Source of the DNA: JAPUIN01 sp041580375
GTDB taxonomy: Bacteria; Acidobacteriota; Polarisedimenticolia; Gp22-AA2
NCBI GenBank assembly: GCA_041580375.1
Contig: JBFGDZ010000036.1
Location: 1-23,129, forward strand
Length of the DNA: 23,129 bases
Reading direction: 5' to 3'
Below the pieces are notes generated by a model that was given only the letters and a program-made list of their open reading frames with translations, made no database searches and was not told the DNA's origin. Positions 1 to 7,771 of the stretch are shown here, piece by piece. Every line of letters starts with the position of its first letter. The first letter of the stretch is position 1. The position numbers were made by a program, and so were the translations under genes.

Positions 1-240
1 GCGACAACGATGCTTCGATGCTGTTTCCCCAATCTACCACAGGTCGGATCGCGCGCGGGCGCTCGCATGGGGGAAGATGCTGTTACGGCTTCCGGGGCGA
101 CCCGTCCCGCGGAGTCTCAAGCCGTTACGGCATCGGCACGGAGTCGGCCCGGGGCAGGGGGTTGCGCGGCGCCCGCCGCGGCATGGATAATCCGTATGCG
201 GCGCCAGCATCATCCACGGTGACGGACGGGGCCCCCCGGC
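1..240. other. Leader region upstream of the mttB-like gene, no gene called
   Basis: No open frame here has convincing coding character; the short frames present are compositional. The stretch should hold the promoter of the methyltransferase-permease operon, but I cannot pick a good -35/-10 pair. The octamer gttacggc occurs twice (near 83 and 124), which may be chance. I looked for a cobalamin riboswitch, which would suit a corrinoid-dependent pathway, and did not find its conserved boxes. Confidence 0.4.
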
Positions 241-1683
241 ATGCGACCGATCACGACCATCCTGAGCGACGAGGAGATCCGGAGACTGCACGCCGGGGCC
301 CTCGATCTGCTCGAGAGCGTCGGCATCCGGTACGAGAGCCGCCGTTGCCTCGAGCTTCTCGAGGCCGAGGGCCAGAAGGTCGACTTCGACTCGGGCATCG
401 CGCGGCTCAAGCCGGATCTCGTCGAGCGCTGCATCCGATCAACGCCGCGCGCGATCACCCTGGGGGCCCGCAACCCGAAGCATGACATCCGCGTGGACGG
501 CTCCGACCTGTTCATCACCACGAACGGACAGGCGAGCTTCACGCAGGATCACATCACGGGCGACCGCCGCAACGGCACGGTGAAGGACCTGCGAGATTCC
601 AGCAAGATCGCCCAGCACCTCGACATCATCGATTTCGTCTGGCCGATGGTCGTGCCTTTCGACGTGCCCGGGGAGAGCCGCGTCCTGCACGAGATGTACC
701 ACTCCTTCGCGACGACGAGCAAGCACATCCAGCACGAGATCCAGCTCGCTCCGCACCTGCCGTTCGCCATGGAGATGCTCGAAGTGCTGCAGGGGAGCCG
801 GGACGAGATCAGGCGCCGGCCGATATTCTCCGTGGTGGCCTGCACCGTGTCGCCGCTGCAGCACGAGCCGCAGATGACCGAACTGTGCCTCGATCTCGCG
901 CGGGCCGGCGTGCCGATCGTCGTCTGGCCGATGCCGTTGACCGGAGCGACCGCCCCCGTCTCGGTGGCCGGCACCTGCCTGATGAGCATGGTGGAGTTCC
1001 TCTCGGGGGTCGTCATCTACCAGGTCGCGGCTCCCGGCGCGCCGCTGATCTTCCCCCTCGGACCGGAGATCCTCGACATGAAATCGGGCATGGCCTCGAC
1101 GGGCGGGCCGGAGATCCCATTGTTCAACCTGGCCCTGGGCCAGATCGCTCGCTTCTACGAGGTCCCGTCCCTCGGCGTCGGGCTCAACAACGATGCCAAG
1201 GTGGTCGGGATCCAGGCGGCGTACGAGTCGATGCAGACCGGCCTGGCGGCGGCGCTGTCGGGCGCCGACATGCTGAACGGGATCGGCGTGCTGGACGACA
1301 ACAACACGCTGTCCCTCAACCAGATGATCATCGACGCGGAGATCGCGCGCATGGTGAAGCGGATCCGCCAGGGGATCGCCGTCGACGACGCTTCGCTCAT
1401 GATCGACCTGATCAAAAAGGCCGGTCCGGGACAGCACTTCCTCGGCTTCCGCGAGACGCTGGACGGAGTCCGCGGGGGCGCCATCTTCTTTCCGGAGTTC
1501 GGCTACCGCAACACCTACGACAAGTACTTCGAGGACGGGCACGACGAGATCGCGAAGGCGCGCGCCGAGGTCGAGCGCATCCTCGCGCTGCCGGACGAGG
1601 ATCCGCTTCCGCCCGAGGCCGAGCGTGAGCTCAGGCGCATCCTGAAGGCGGCCGACGAGGCCTGCGCCGAATCGGTCGCTTGA
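241..1683 (+). CDS. MttB-family (trimethylamine methyltransferase superfamily) protein, non-pyrrolysine type
   Basis: This 480-residue protein has the length and sequence of the COG5598/MttB superfamily. N-terminal hallmarks are LLESVGIRYES and the conserved stretch ending in DLFITTNGQASF; the C-terminal half has the GADMLNGIGVLD segment and a C-terminal FPEFGYRNTYDKYFEDG. Family members move a methyl group from a quaternary or tertiary amine to a cobalamin protein. Archaeal MttB carries pyrrolysine at an in-frame amber codon; this frame is full length without any TAG, so it belongs with the non-Pyl enzymes such as the glycine-betaine methyltransferase MtgB and relatives acting on proline betaine or carnitine. 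The cognate corrinoid protein is not in the window. The stop overlaps the TTG start of the downstream permease, so substrate uptake and use are probably co-expressed. The ATG at 241 is the only good start in frame, though no strong Shine-Dalgarno precedes it. The substrate is unknown. Confidence 0.9.
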   Translation: MRPITTILSDEEIRRLHAGALDLLESVGIRYESRRCLELLEAEGQKVDFDSGIARLKPDLVERCIRSTPRAITLGARNPKHDIRVDGSDLFITTNGQASFTQDHITGDRRNGTVKDLRDSSKIAQHLDIIDFVWPMVVPFDVPGESRVLHEMYHSFATTSKHIQHEIQLAPHLPFAMEMLEVLQGSRDEIRRRPIFSVVACTVSPLQHEPQMTELCLDLARAGVPIVVWPMPLTGATAPVSVAGTCLMSMVEFLSGVVIYQVAAPGAPLIFPLGPEILDMKSGMASTGGPEIPLFNLALGQIARFYEVPSLGVGLNNDAKVVGIQAAYESMQTGLAAALSGADMLNGIGVLDDNNTLSLNQMIIDAEIARMVKRIRQGIAVDDASLMIDLIKKAGPGQHFLGFRETLDGVRGGAIFFPEFGYRNTYDKYFEDGHDEIAKARAEVERILALPDEDPLPPEAERELRRILKAADEACAESVA

Positions 1684-3089
1684 GCGCCCCGGGCCCGCTC
1701 CCCCGCAGGGGACTGAAGCTCCTGCCGCTCGTCGGCCTGGTCTTCTGCCTCTCCGCGGCGGGGCCGTTCGGCGTGGAGGAGATGGTCCCGGAGCTGGGGC
1801 CCGGGTTCACCATCCTGCTCATCCTCCTCCTGCCGGTCCTGTTCGGCCTTCCCCTCGCGCTCGCATCCGCCGAGATGGGGAGCCGTTTCCCCGTGGAGGG
1901 CGGGTACTACCGCTGGGTCCGCACCGTCTTCGGCGATTTCTGGGGATTCCAGGTCGGCTGGTGGACCATCGTCGGCTCCTGGTTCGACACGGCGCTCTAC
2001 GCCGTCCTGGTCGCCGAGTACACCGAGCCCATATTGAGGAGGCTGGCCGAGGCGGACGTCATCCCCGACCTCGGCGTGACGGCCGGACGCCAGATCGCCT
2101 GCTACCTGATCATCGCGATCTGCACGCTCGGGAACCTGCGCGGCATCCAGGTCGTCGGCTACTCGTCCCTGCTGTTCACGATCTTCATTCTCAGCCCGTT
2201 CTTCGTGCTGTGCACGCTGGGGTTCCTGCACTGGGATCACTCGCCGATCCAGCCGTTCATGCCGCCCGACACCGGGTTGCTCACCGTGCTCGGCACGGGA
2301 GTCCTGATCGGCATCTGGAACTACTCGGGCTACGAATCCCTCTCGACGGTGGCGGAGGAGATCGAGGATCCGCGGCGCAACTACCTCAAGGCGGTTCTCA
2401 TCGCCATCGCACTGACCGTGCCGACTTATCTTCTTCCTCTCCTGGTCACGCTGGCGATCACGCCCGACTGGGCCGGCCTCTCGGCCGGATCCTTCATCGA
2501 CGTCGGCTGGATCGTGGGCGGCGCGGTGCTCGGAACGTGGATCTCGTTCGCGGGCGTGATCTGCAATTTCGCCCTGTTCAATGCCTACACGCTCGCCTAC
2601 TCGAGGATCCCGTTCAGCATGGCGCAGGACGGCTTCCTGCCGAAACAGCTCGCCCTCACGCACAGGAAGTACGGTACCCCCTGGGTCTCGCTGCTCATGG
2701 GGGCGGTGATCTACGCGATCCTGAGCCATCTCGATCTGAAATCGATCATCGTCCTCGACATGTGGCTCTTCTGCATGGTCTACATCTTCATCTTCCTGGC
2801 GATGTGGCGGCTCCGCTGGCGGCCGGATCTCGATCCAAGCGCCACCTCGAAGCAGGGCTACCGGTTCACCATTCCCCTGGGCCGGCGGGGCCTGCTCCTG
2901 ATCATCATTCCGCCGATCGCGATCGCTCTGATCGCCATGTTCGGGAGCGGCAGCGAGTACGTCGCGTACGGCGGGCCGGCCCTGCTGAGCGGGTTCGTGC
3001 TCTATCCGCTCGTCCGCCGGTTGCGGCGGCGCCACGCTGGGGGAGCGGGGGGCCAGCACCCGGACGTCCGGCCGGGTGACCCGGGCTAA
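1680..3089 (+). CDS. APC-superfamily amino acid/amine permease
   Basis: A 469-residue inner-membrane transporter with about 12 hydrophobic segments. The first transmembrane helix has the GPFGVEEMV motif, which matches the helix-breaking G-x-G substrate-binding region of APC-family carriers (PuuP/LAT-like branch). Helix 6 contains the unwound segment IWNYSGYES, and the loop EEIEDPRRNYLKA is typical of the family. The C-terminus is a basic, hydrophilic cytoplasmic tail. Translation appears to begin at a TTG that overlaps the TGA of the upstream MttB-like gene (TTGA), so the two are translationally coupled; no nearby ATG or GTG in frame would preserve helix 1. The pairing suggests import of the methylated amine, betaine or amino acid used by the methyltransferase, but sequence alone does not fix the substrate. 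Confidence 0.9.
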   Translation: MSAPGPLPRRGLKLLPLVGLVFCLSAAGPFGVEEMVPELGPGFTILLILLLPVLFGLPLALASAEMGSRFPVEGGYYRWVRTVFGDFWGFQVGWWTIVGSWFDTALYAVLVAEYTEPILRRLAEADVIPDLGVTAGRQIACYLIIAICTLGNLRGIQVVGYSSLLFTIFILSPFFVLCTLGFLHWDHSPIQPFMPPDTGLLTVLGTGVLIGIWNYSGYESLSTVAEEIEDPRRNYLKAVLIAIALTVPTYLLPLLVTLAITPDWAGLSAGSFIDVGWIVGGAVLGTWISFAGVICNFALFNAYTLAYSRIPFSMAQDGFLPKQLALTHRKYGTPWVSLLMGAVIYAILSHLDLKSIIVLDMWLFCMVYIFIFLAMWRLRWRPDLDPSATSKQGYRFTIPLGRRGLLLIIIPPIAIALIAMFGSGSEYVAYGGPALLSGFVLYPLVRRLRRRHAGGAGGQHPDVRPGDPG

Positions 3090-3154
3090 CCGGTTCGGGG
3101 GAGAGCCCGCGCAATATTACCCGCCCGGCGGTGAAAATTTCGCGGAAAACGATT

Positions 3155-3192
3155 GGCCCCTCCGCGTGGCAGGGAACCAGCGCGGAGGGGCC
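3155..3192. terminator. Perfect 12-bp stem-loop, possible bidirectional terminator
   Basis: ggcccctccgcg at 3155-3166 is exactly complementary to cgcggaggggcc at 3181-3192, with a 14-nt loop. It lies 65 bp past the permease stop. No T-tract follows on the plus strand; on the minus strand the stem is followed within a few bases by a TTTT run. It could terminate either converging transcript or be part of a larger RNA. Confidence 0.45.
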
Positions 3193-3249
3193 GTGAACCT
3201 GGAGCGAGGTGGGTCGAGGGGTTCCCGGCCTCACCCCAGGAATGGTCGG

Positions 3250-3459
3250 GGAGCCTTCTCCGGGCGGAACGCCAGCTTCGCTCCGTCCGGCGTCATCGGG
3301 CTGCGGGACCCCCGGCATGAGCCTTACCAGGCTCTTGAGGACCAAACGCTCGGTGTGGTGACTCAACCGAGGGTCCCGACTATCCGGCTCCGGGCATCGC
3401 GCGCGGCCGCGCTTCGTGGAGGAATGTTGGGGACCACCGCTCTGCCCGGAGCCTTCTCC
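3250..3459. ncRNA. Candidate structured RNA of unknown family
   Basis: An outer near-perfect pairing joins 3260-3268 to 3441-3449 (one mismatch in nine). Within it, CGGGACCC at 3304-3311 pairs perfectly with GGGTCCCG at 3371-3378. Inside that helix are two further hairpins, GAGCC/GGCTC (3319-3323 with 3330-3334) and TCGGT/ACCGA (3350-3354 with 3366-3370); the second abuts the closing helix as if coaxially stacked. The 12-mer ggagccttctcc occurs at both edges (3250-3261 and 3448-3459); on the minus strand each copy can fold as GGAG-AAGG-CTCC. I do not recognise RNase P RNA, tmRNA, SRP RNA or a known riboswitch. Strand and transcription are undetermined. Confidence 0.25.
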
Positions 3460-3606
3460 CCGCTGTGTCGCACTGATCTCAAAGCAATCGACGTGCCATC
3501 CCGGTTCACGAGGCGGGATTGAGCGATGAGGGCCGGATGAAGCGAGGGGGGGCGGAATGGGGCGCGGGAGCGGCGCCATCGGGGCCGCGTCGGCGGTCCG
3601 GCGGCC

Positions 3607-4047
3607 TCAGCCTCCGGCGATCAGGGCGCGGTGGTCCCGCATCATGCAGCGGCTCATGACGACGCGCAGCCCGGCGGCTCGCGCCTTCCCGGCCGAGGCG
3701 TTGTGCGCCAGGCCGTCCTGCATCCAGATCACCCGGGCGCCGGCGCGGATCGCCTCGTCCACGATCGCCGGGATCGCCTCGACCTTCCGAAAGATGTCGA
3801 CGACGTCGATCGACCCGGGCAACGATGCCAGATCCGGGTAGAAGCGCAGACCGCCCTGGGACGTTGCGTTCGGGTTGACGGGAAAGACCTCATACCCCTG
3901 CTCCGCGAGGTAGCGACCGACCCGGTAGCTGTCGCGATCGGGCCGGTCGGAGTGGCCGACGACGGCGATCCTCCGCGCGGACTTCAGGATGTCGCGGATC
4001 TCCTCCGGCGTCGGGTTCTTCTCGGGCAGCTCGCAGGCGGTCGTCAT
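3607..4047 (-). CDS. CoA-binding domain protein (YccU-like)
   Basis: A 146-residue single-domain protein of the CoA_binding_2 (YccU) family, a Rossmann fold related to the CoA-binding domain of succinyl-CoA synthetase. Visible hallmarks are RRIAVVGHSDRPDRDSYRVG near the N-terminus, the segment YEVFPVNPNA, the central SIDVVDIFRK, and IWMQDGLAHNASAGKARAAG followed by VVMSRCMMRDH near the C-terminus. Length is normal for the family. It is predicted cytoplasmic; the physiological role of these proteins is poorly defined. The ATG overlaps the TGA of the upstream cation transporter (ATGA), so it is the last gene of this translationally coupled set. Confidence 0.88.
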   Translation of the reverse strand: MTTACELPEKNPTPEEIRDILKSARRIAVVGHSDRPDRDSYRVGRYLAEQGYEVFPVNPNATSQGGLRFYPDLASLPGSIDVVDIFRKVEAIPAIVDEAIRAGARVIWMQDGLAHNASAGKARAAGLRVVMSRCMMRDHRALIAGG

Positions 4048-4985
4048 CGGGCCCTCTCCTCCCGCGCGCGCCCCGACCCGCCGGGGCAGTCAGGCGGCTC
4101 GACGTGCGGCGTGACGTCGCGGATCCCGGGGAACCGTGTCTGGATCAGGTCGATCACGCGGTGGGCGATGTCGTGCGACTCGCTCGTCGTGGTCTCCGGG
4201 GCGACGGTGAGGTGAAAGTCGAGGTGCACGTGATCCGGCAATCCGCGCGTCCTGATCTGGTGCAGATCGATCACCCCCGGCACCTCCATCGCGGCCGAGG
4301 CGATCTCCTCCGGCGTGTAGACGCGCGCGTCGGCCAGCACGTCCAGTGACGCCGCGACGATCCGGTACGCCGCCAGCCCGATCAGCAGCACAACGACGAA
4401 GGCGGCGACCGGATCGAGCCACGGCCGGCCCAGCCGCGTGCCGGCGAGCCCCGCGATCACGGCCAGCGAGGCGAACACGTCGCTTCGCGTGTGGAGGGAG
4501 TCGGCCGTCAGGATGGGGCTGTCGAGGGCCTGCCCGCGCCGCTTCTCGTAGACGCTGACCGAGGCGTTGATCACCATGGTGACGATCATGATGGCGAAGC
4601 TGAGGGGCGTGACGATCGGCGTGCCTCCGGCCGTCAGGCGCATCACCGCGCCCGACAGGATCTCCCAGCAGGCGAGGCAGAGCAGGAAGACGATTCCGAG
4701 AGCCGCGATGACCTCGAACTTGCGGTGGCCGTAGGGGTGTCCCTTGTCCGGCGGGCGCGCCGCCACGGCCGTCCCGATCAGGCCGATGACGTTGGAGGAC
4801 GAGTCCAGCATCGAGTGGAGTCCGTCGGCGATCATGCTGATCGCGCCCGTCATGATGCCGTAGATCAGCTTCGCGCCGGCGACGAGGAGATTCAGCCACA
4901 GCACGCGCCACAGCACGCCGCGGATCGCGCGCGTGCGTGCCGGCCCGCTCGTCTCACCGCCCGAGGATGTGGCTGAGGGCCGCAT
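4044..4985 (-). CDS. Cation diffusion facilitator (CDF) family transporter
   Basis: A 313-residue CDF exporter with six predicted transmembrane helices followed by a cytoplasmic ferredoxin-like C-terminal domain. The metal-binding signature is visible in helix 2 (IADGLHSMLDSSSN, with D54, H57 and D61) and helix 5 (TADSLHTRSDVFAS, with D162, H165 and D169). The loop KGHPYGHRKFE between helices 2 and 3 is also typical. Such proteins export Zn, Fe, Mn or Co using the proton gradient; the exact metal cannot be read from sequence. Its start lies 32 bp inside the 3' end of the upstream epimerase-like gene, and its stop overlaps the CoA-binding gene. A metal exporter next to a haem-rich gene set could matter for iron balance, but this is only proximity. 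Confidence 0.93.
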   Translation of the reverse strand: MRPSATSSGGETSGPARTRAIRGVLWRVLWLNLLVAGAKLIYGIMTGAISMIADGLHSMLDSSSNVIGLIGTAVAARPPDKGHPYGHRKFEVIAALGIVFLLCLACWEILSGAVMRLTAGGTPIVTPLSFAIMIVTMVINASVSVYEKRRGQALDSPILTADSLHTRSDVFASLAVIAGLAGTRLGRPWLDPVAAFVVVLLIGLAAYRIVAASLDVLADARVYTPEEIASAAMEVPGVIDLHQIRTRGLPDHVHLDFHLTVAPETTTSESHDIAHRVIDLIQTRFPGIRDVTPHVEPPDCPGGSGRAREERAR

Positions 4986-5853
4986 CGATCCCCCGGTGAT
5001 GGAAACGATAGCCGGACGATTGGAGGGCCTCGGGAACGGCCCGGGCGCTCGCGAGCAGGAGCGCGTCGGCCATCTCGCCGAACGCGAGGCGGGCCGCGAA
5101 GGCCGGCATCGGGAAGATCGTCGGACGGCCGAGCGTACGCCCCAGGGCTTTGGTGAACTCCCTGTTGGTCGCCGTCTCGGGGGAGACCGCGTTGACCGGG
5201 CCCCGCATGGCCGGGTTCGCCAGCGCGTGCAGGATCACGCCGACGGCGTCGTCGATCCCGATCCAGGGCATGTACTGCCGTCCGTCGCCGATGATTCCGC
5301 CGAGCCCCAGCCGGAAGGGAAGGAGCATCTTCTTCAGCGCGCCGCCGCGGCGCGACAGGATGACGCCGAAACGCAGGTTGACGACCCGGATCCCCTTGAC
5401 CTCGGCCGGCTCGGTCGCCGACTCCCACGCCACGCAGACGGCCGGCAGGAACCCCTTCCCCCGCGGGCTGCTCTCGGTCAGGATCTCGTCCCCCCGATCC
5501 CCGTAGAATCCGACCGCCGAGGCCGCGACCAGGACCCGCGGCGGCTTGTCCATCCTGGCGAGCGCGCGACAGAGGAGAAGCGTCCCGTCGACGCGGCTCT
5601 TGCGGATCCTCTCCTTGCGCGCCTCGTTCCAGCGCCCCGCGGCGATGCTCTCGCCGGCGAGATGCACGATCGCTTCCGCCCCCGACAATCGCGCCGCGTC
5701 GATCTCCCCCGACGCCGGATGCCACCGGGCGTCCCGCGAACCCGGCGTCCGCGGCGGTCGCACGAACTTCCCGACCTCATGCCCCCCGGCCGTCAGGACC
5801 GGGATGAGGGCCGAACCGACGAGACCGGACGCCCCGCTCACCAGAATGCGCAT
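4954..5853 (-). CDS. TIGR01777-family epimerase-like NAD(P)-binding protein (YfcH-like)
   Basis: A 299-residue extended short-chain dehydrogenase-like protein of the TIGR01777 (YfcH, cell-division inhibitor SULA-like annotation) family. The N-terminus has the nucleotide-binding glycine motif GASGLVGSAL. The family signatures AIVHLAGESIAAGRWNEARK, VLVAASAVGFYGDRGDE and YMPWIGIDDAVGVILHAL follow in order, ending with the conserved DUF1731-like tail where LQSSGYRFHHRGIDAAL is visible. Members are thought to be NAD(P)-dependent, but no reaction is firmly established. The ATG has a good Shine-Dalgarno (GGAGG, 5 nt spacing). It lies 71 bp after the radical-SAM gene, so it may be at the end of the big minus-strand transcription unit or start its own. 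Confidence 0.92.
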   Translation of the reverse strand: MRILVSGASGLVGSALIPVLTAGGHEVGKFVRPPRTPGSRDARWHPASGEIDAARLSGAEAIVHLAGESIAAGRWNEARKERIRKSRVDGTLLLCRALARMDKPPRVLVAASAVGFYGDRGDEILTESSPRGKGFLPAVCVAWESATEPAEVKGIRVVNLRFGVILSRRGGALKKMLLPFRLGLGGIIGDGRQYMPWIGIDDAVGVILHALANPAMRGPVNAVSPETATNREFTKALGRTLGRPTIFPMPAFAARLAFGEMADALLLASARAVPEALQSSGYRFHHRGIDAALSHILGR

Positions 5854-5924
5854 GCGACCTCCCGACGGATGAAGAGGAAAAGCCGACCAGCAATCCTATC
5901 ACCGCCGGGCGCGGATCGAATCGA

Positions 5925-7391
5925 TCAGGACGACGACGATTCGCTCAGGCCGATCCTGTGCAGGAGGGCACGGATCTCCGGCGGCATGCCCTGACCGGAG
6001 GCCATCTTCTTGCGCACGAACGAGCTGCCCATGATGAGCTTCATGGAACGCAGCATGTACTGACGCCGCTCCAGGTTACGGTCGGCGAAGACGGACAGGG
6101 CCTTGGCCGTGTAGAACGAGCGGTAGCAATCGACGATGGCGGCGTCGACCTCCTTCAGGCTCATCGCCCGAGGGCGCACGATGGGGTCGATGAGATTGTA
6201 TTTGCGGTAGTCGCGGGTGGCCACGTACGGCTCCATCTCGCGCCAGAGGTCCGCGTACGGCCAGGGGGTGATGGCGAGAAAGTGGGCGTTGTCCGGGTCG
6301 TACGTCTTGGCCAGATCCAGCGTGCGCCGGATCCTTTCCGGCGTCTCGTCGGGAAACCCGAGGACGAAGGAGGTCTCGCTGATGAGACCGTGATCGTGCA
6401 GGAGGCGAAGGGCCCGGATGCCCGTCTCGAGGCTGGCATCCTTCTTGACCAGGTCGAGCGTCTCCTGGTCGGTGGCCTCGACGCCGACGTAGACGTGGGT
6501 CACGCCCGCGGCGACGTACTTGTCGAGGATGCGCTCGTCGCGCACGATGTCGTCGACGCGAGTCTCCAGCAGAAGGCGCTGTCCGAGATCTCTCTCGATC
6601 ACCAGGTCGAGGAACCGCTCCCAGCGGGCGGCGTCCGGCGTGGGGTATTCGTCGGAGAGGAGAACCACGTCGACGCCGTGCTCGCGCCGGAGGCTCTCGA
6701 GTTCGTCGACGACGCGCTCGGGAGAGCGGCCCCGCCAGGACTGCTCCCAGAATTTCTGCTGGGAGCAGAACGTGCAGCCGTGCATGCAGCCGCGGGAGGT
6801 GCTGATCGCGCCCAGCCGGGAGCCCGGATAGACGAAGTAGGTGTAGGTGGGCCATTCGAGCAGGTCCCACGCGAGGGGCAGGCCGTCGAGGTGCGGGCGG
6901 CGCGGGCGCGGCGGCGTGGCCGCGATCGTTCCATTGTCGCGGTACGCGATGCCCCGGACCCCCTCCGGGCAGCCGCCGTCCCGCAACGCCGTCAGGAGCT
7001 CGACGAGCGTCTCCTCCCCCTCGCCGCGCACCACGAAATCGACCGGGTGGCCCTCCTCACCGAGCACCTCGCGCCACATGAACGAGGGGTGCACCCCTCC
7101 CATGATGGTGCGGGCGCCGATGGCCTTCGCCGTCCGCGCTATCTCGAGCCCGTCCGGGTAGGTGGAGGTGATGCACGAGGTCGCCACGATGTCCGGCCGG
7201 GTCGACTCGATCACCCCGGCGATCTCCTCGTGCGAAGCGTCCAGGCTCATGGCGTCGTAGATCACGCACTCGAATCCCGCCTGCCGCGCGCTCCCGGCCA
7301 GGTAGACGAGATGGAGCGGGATCCAGCGGCCGGCGACCTCGACCACGCCGCAGTGATAGGGGGGCGTGACGAAGAGGATCCTGGGCTTCAT
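5925..7391 (-). CDS. BchE-like B12-binding-domain radical SAM protein
   Basis: A 488-residue cytoplasmic enzyme with an N-terminal cobalamin-binding-type Rossmann domain (about 1-140), a radical SAM core (about 190-400) and a C-terminal helical region. The cluster-binding motif is C202-x3-C206-x2-C209 within SRGCMHGCTFCSQQKFW. Segments TPPYHCGVVEVAGRW, GGVHPSFMWREVL, VVRGEGEETLVELL and TPWPYADLWREM strongly resemble BchE, the oxygen-independent Mg-protoporphyrin IX monomethyl ester cyclase. No DxHxxG cobalamin-ligand motif is apparent, so base-off His-on B12 binding is not expected. No bacteriochlorophyll genes are present, so a literal BchE role is unlikely; related proteins in non-phototrophs act on unknown substrates. 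The start is the ATG at 7391, overlapping the stop of the upstream membrane protein (ATGA); upstream codons in the same frame are read-through of other genes. Confidence 0.9.
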   Translation of the reverse strand: MKPRILFVTPPYHCGVVEVAGRWIPLHLVYLAGSARQAGFECVIYDAMSLDASHEEIAGVIESTRPDIVATSCITSTYPDGLEIARTAKAIGARTIMGGVHPSFMWREVLGEEGHPVDFVVRGEGEETLVELLTALRDGGCPEGVRGIAYRDNGTIAATPPRPRRPHLDGLPLAWDLLEWPTYTYFVYPGSRLGAISTSRGCMHGCTFCSQQKFWEQSWRGRSPERVVDELESLRREHGVDVVLLSDEYPTPDAARWERFLDLVIERDLGQRLLLETRVDDIVRDERILDKYVAAGVTHVYVGVEATDQETLDLVKKDASLETGIRALRLLHDHGLISETSFVLGFPDETPERIRRTLDLAKTYDPDNAHFLAITPWPYADLWREMEPYVATRDYRKYNLIDPIVRPRAMSLKEVDAAIVDCYRSFYTAKALSVFADRNLERRQYMLRSMKLIMGSSFVRKKMASGQGMPPEIRALLHRIGLSESSSS

Positions 7392-7759
7392 CGGGACGGG
7401 CATCCGGAAAGGCCGGCGCGGCCGAGCCGCCGGACCCTGATCAGGACCACGAGCCCGGTGACGACGAGCGCGGCCAGGATCACGTGCTTGACCACCAGCG
7501 CCGGGATCTGGCTCCGGCCGGCCGCCTCCATCCACTCGTAGCGACGGAACGCCAGCGCGCGGATCACGCCCCCGGCGAGCGTCCAGGCCAGCGCGAGCAG
7601 GCCCACCCGCACGAGACCGTCGATCACCGGCCGCAGGGCATCCGGCGCGCTGCCGGCCGCGCGCGACCGGAGAAGGAACCAGGCAGCCAGCGCGCTCACC
7701 GCGAAGACGGCGGTCGCCAGATCGTGCATGTAGTTGTTGAGCATCACGAAGACGGCCAA
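7388..7759 (-). CDS. Small four-helix integral membrane protein, function unknown
   Basis: A 123-residue protein with about four hydrophobic segments (roughly 10-28, 47-65, 85-105 and the end of the third hairpin) and a basic C-terminus. It has a conserved-looking YEWMEAAGR loop and histidines near membrane borders (NNYMHDL and VKHVIL) that could be haem ligands, but this is speculative. The overall look is CopD/DUF2269-like, without a firm family match by eye. The probable start is TTG at 7759, because a strong AGGGGGA Shine-Dalgarno lies 8-9 nt upstream, directly at the ccsA stop; a GTG at 7747 or ATG at 7744 are alternatives. It sits between the cytochrome c synthetase subunit and the BchE-like gene and overlaps the latter, so it probably serves haem delivery or the same membrane pathway. 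Confidence 0.72.
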   Translation of the reverse strand: MAVFVMLNNYMHDLATAVFAVSALAAWFLLRSRAAGSAPDALRPVIDGLVRVGLLALAWTLAGGVIRALAFRRYEWMEAAGRSQIPALVVKHVILAALVVTGLVVLIRVRRLGRAGLSGCPSR

Positions 7760-7771
7760 GCGCGCTTCCCC

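Larger units (their letters stand above)
3090..3606. other. Convergent intergenic region (517 bp), non-coding
   Basis: The gap lies between the 3' end of the plus-strand methyltransferase-permease pair and the 3' end of the minus-strand gene set. The open frames through it lack recognisable domains and look compositional. It holds one perfect 12-bp hairpin and a set of nested complementary segments, described separately. It is too long to be just a pair of terminators in a genome packed this tightly. Confidence 0.6.

Noticed and set aside
439..1542. Long minus-strand frame opposite the MttB-like gene
   Set aside because: The translation is rich in R, H, D and V with no fold or signature, typical of antisense shadow in high-GC coding DNA.
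241..1683. Pyrrolysine-containing MttB
   Set aside because: The frame is complete at family length with no in-frame TAG, so there is no site for pyrrolysine.
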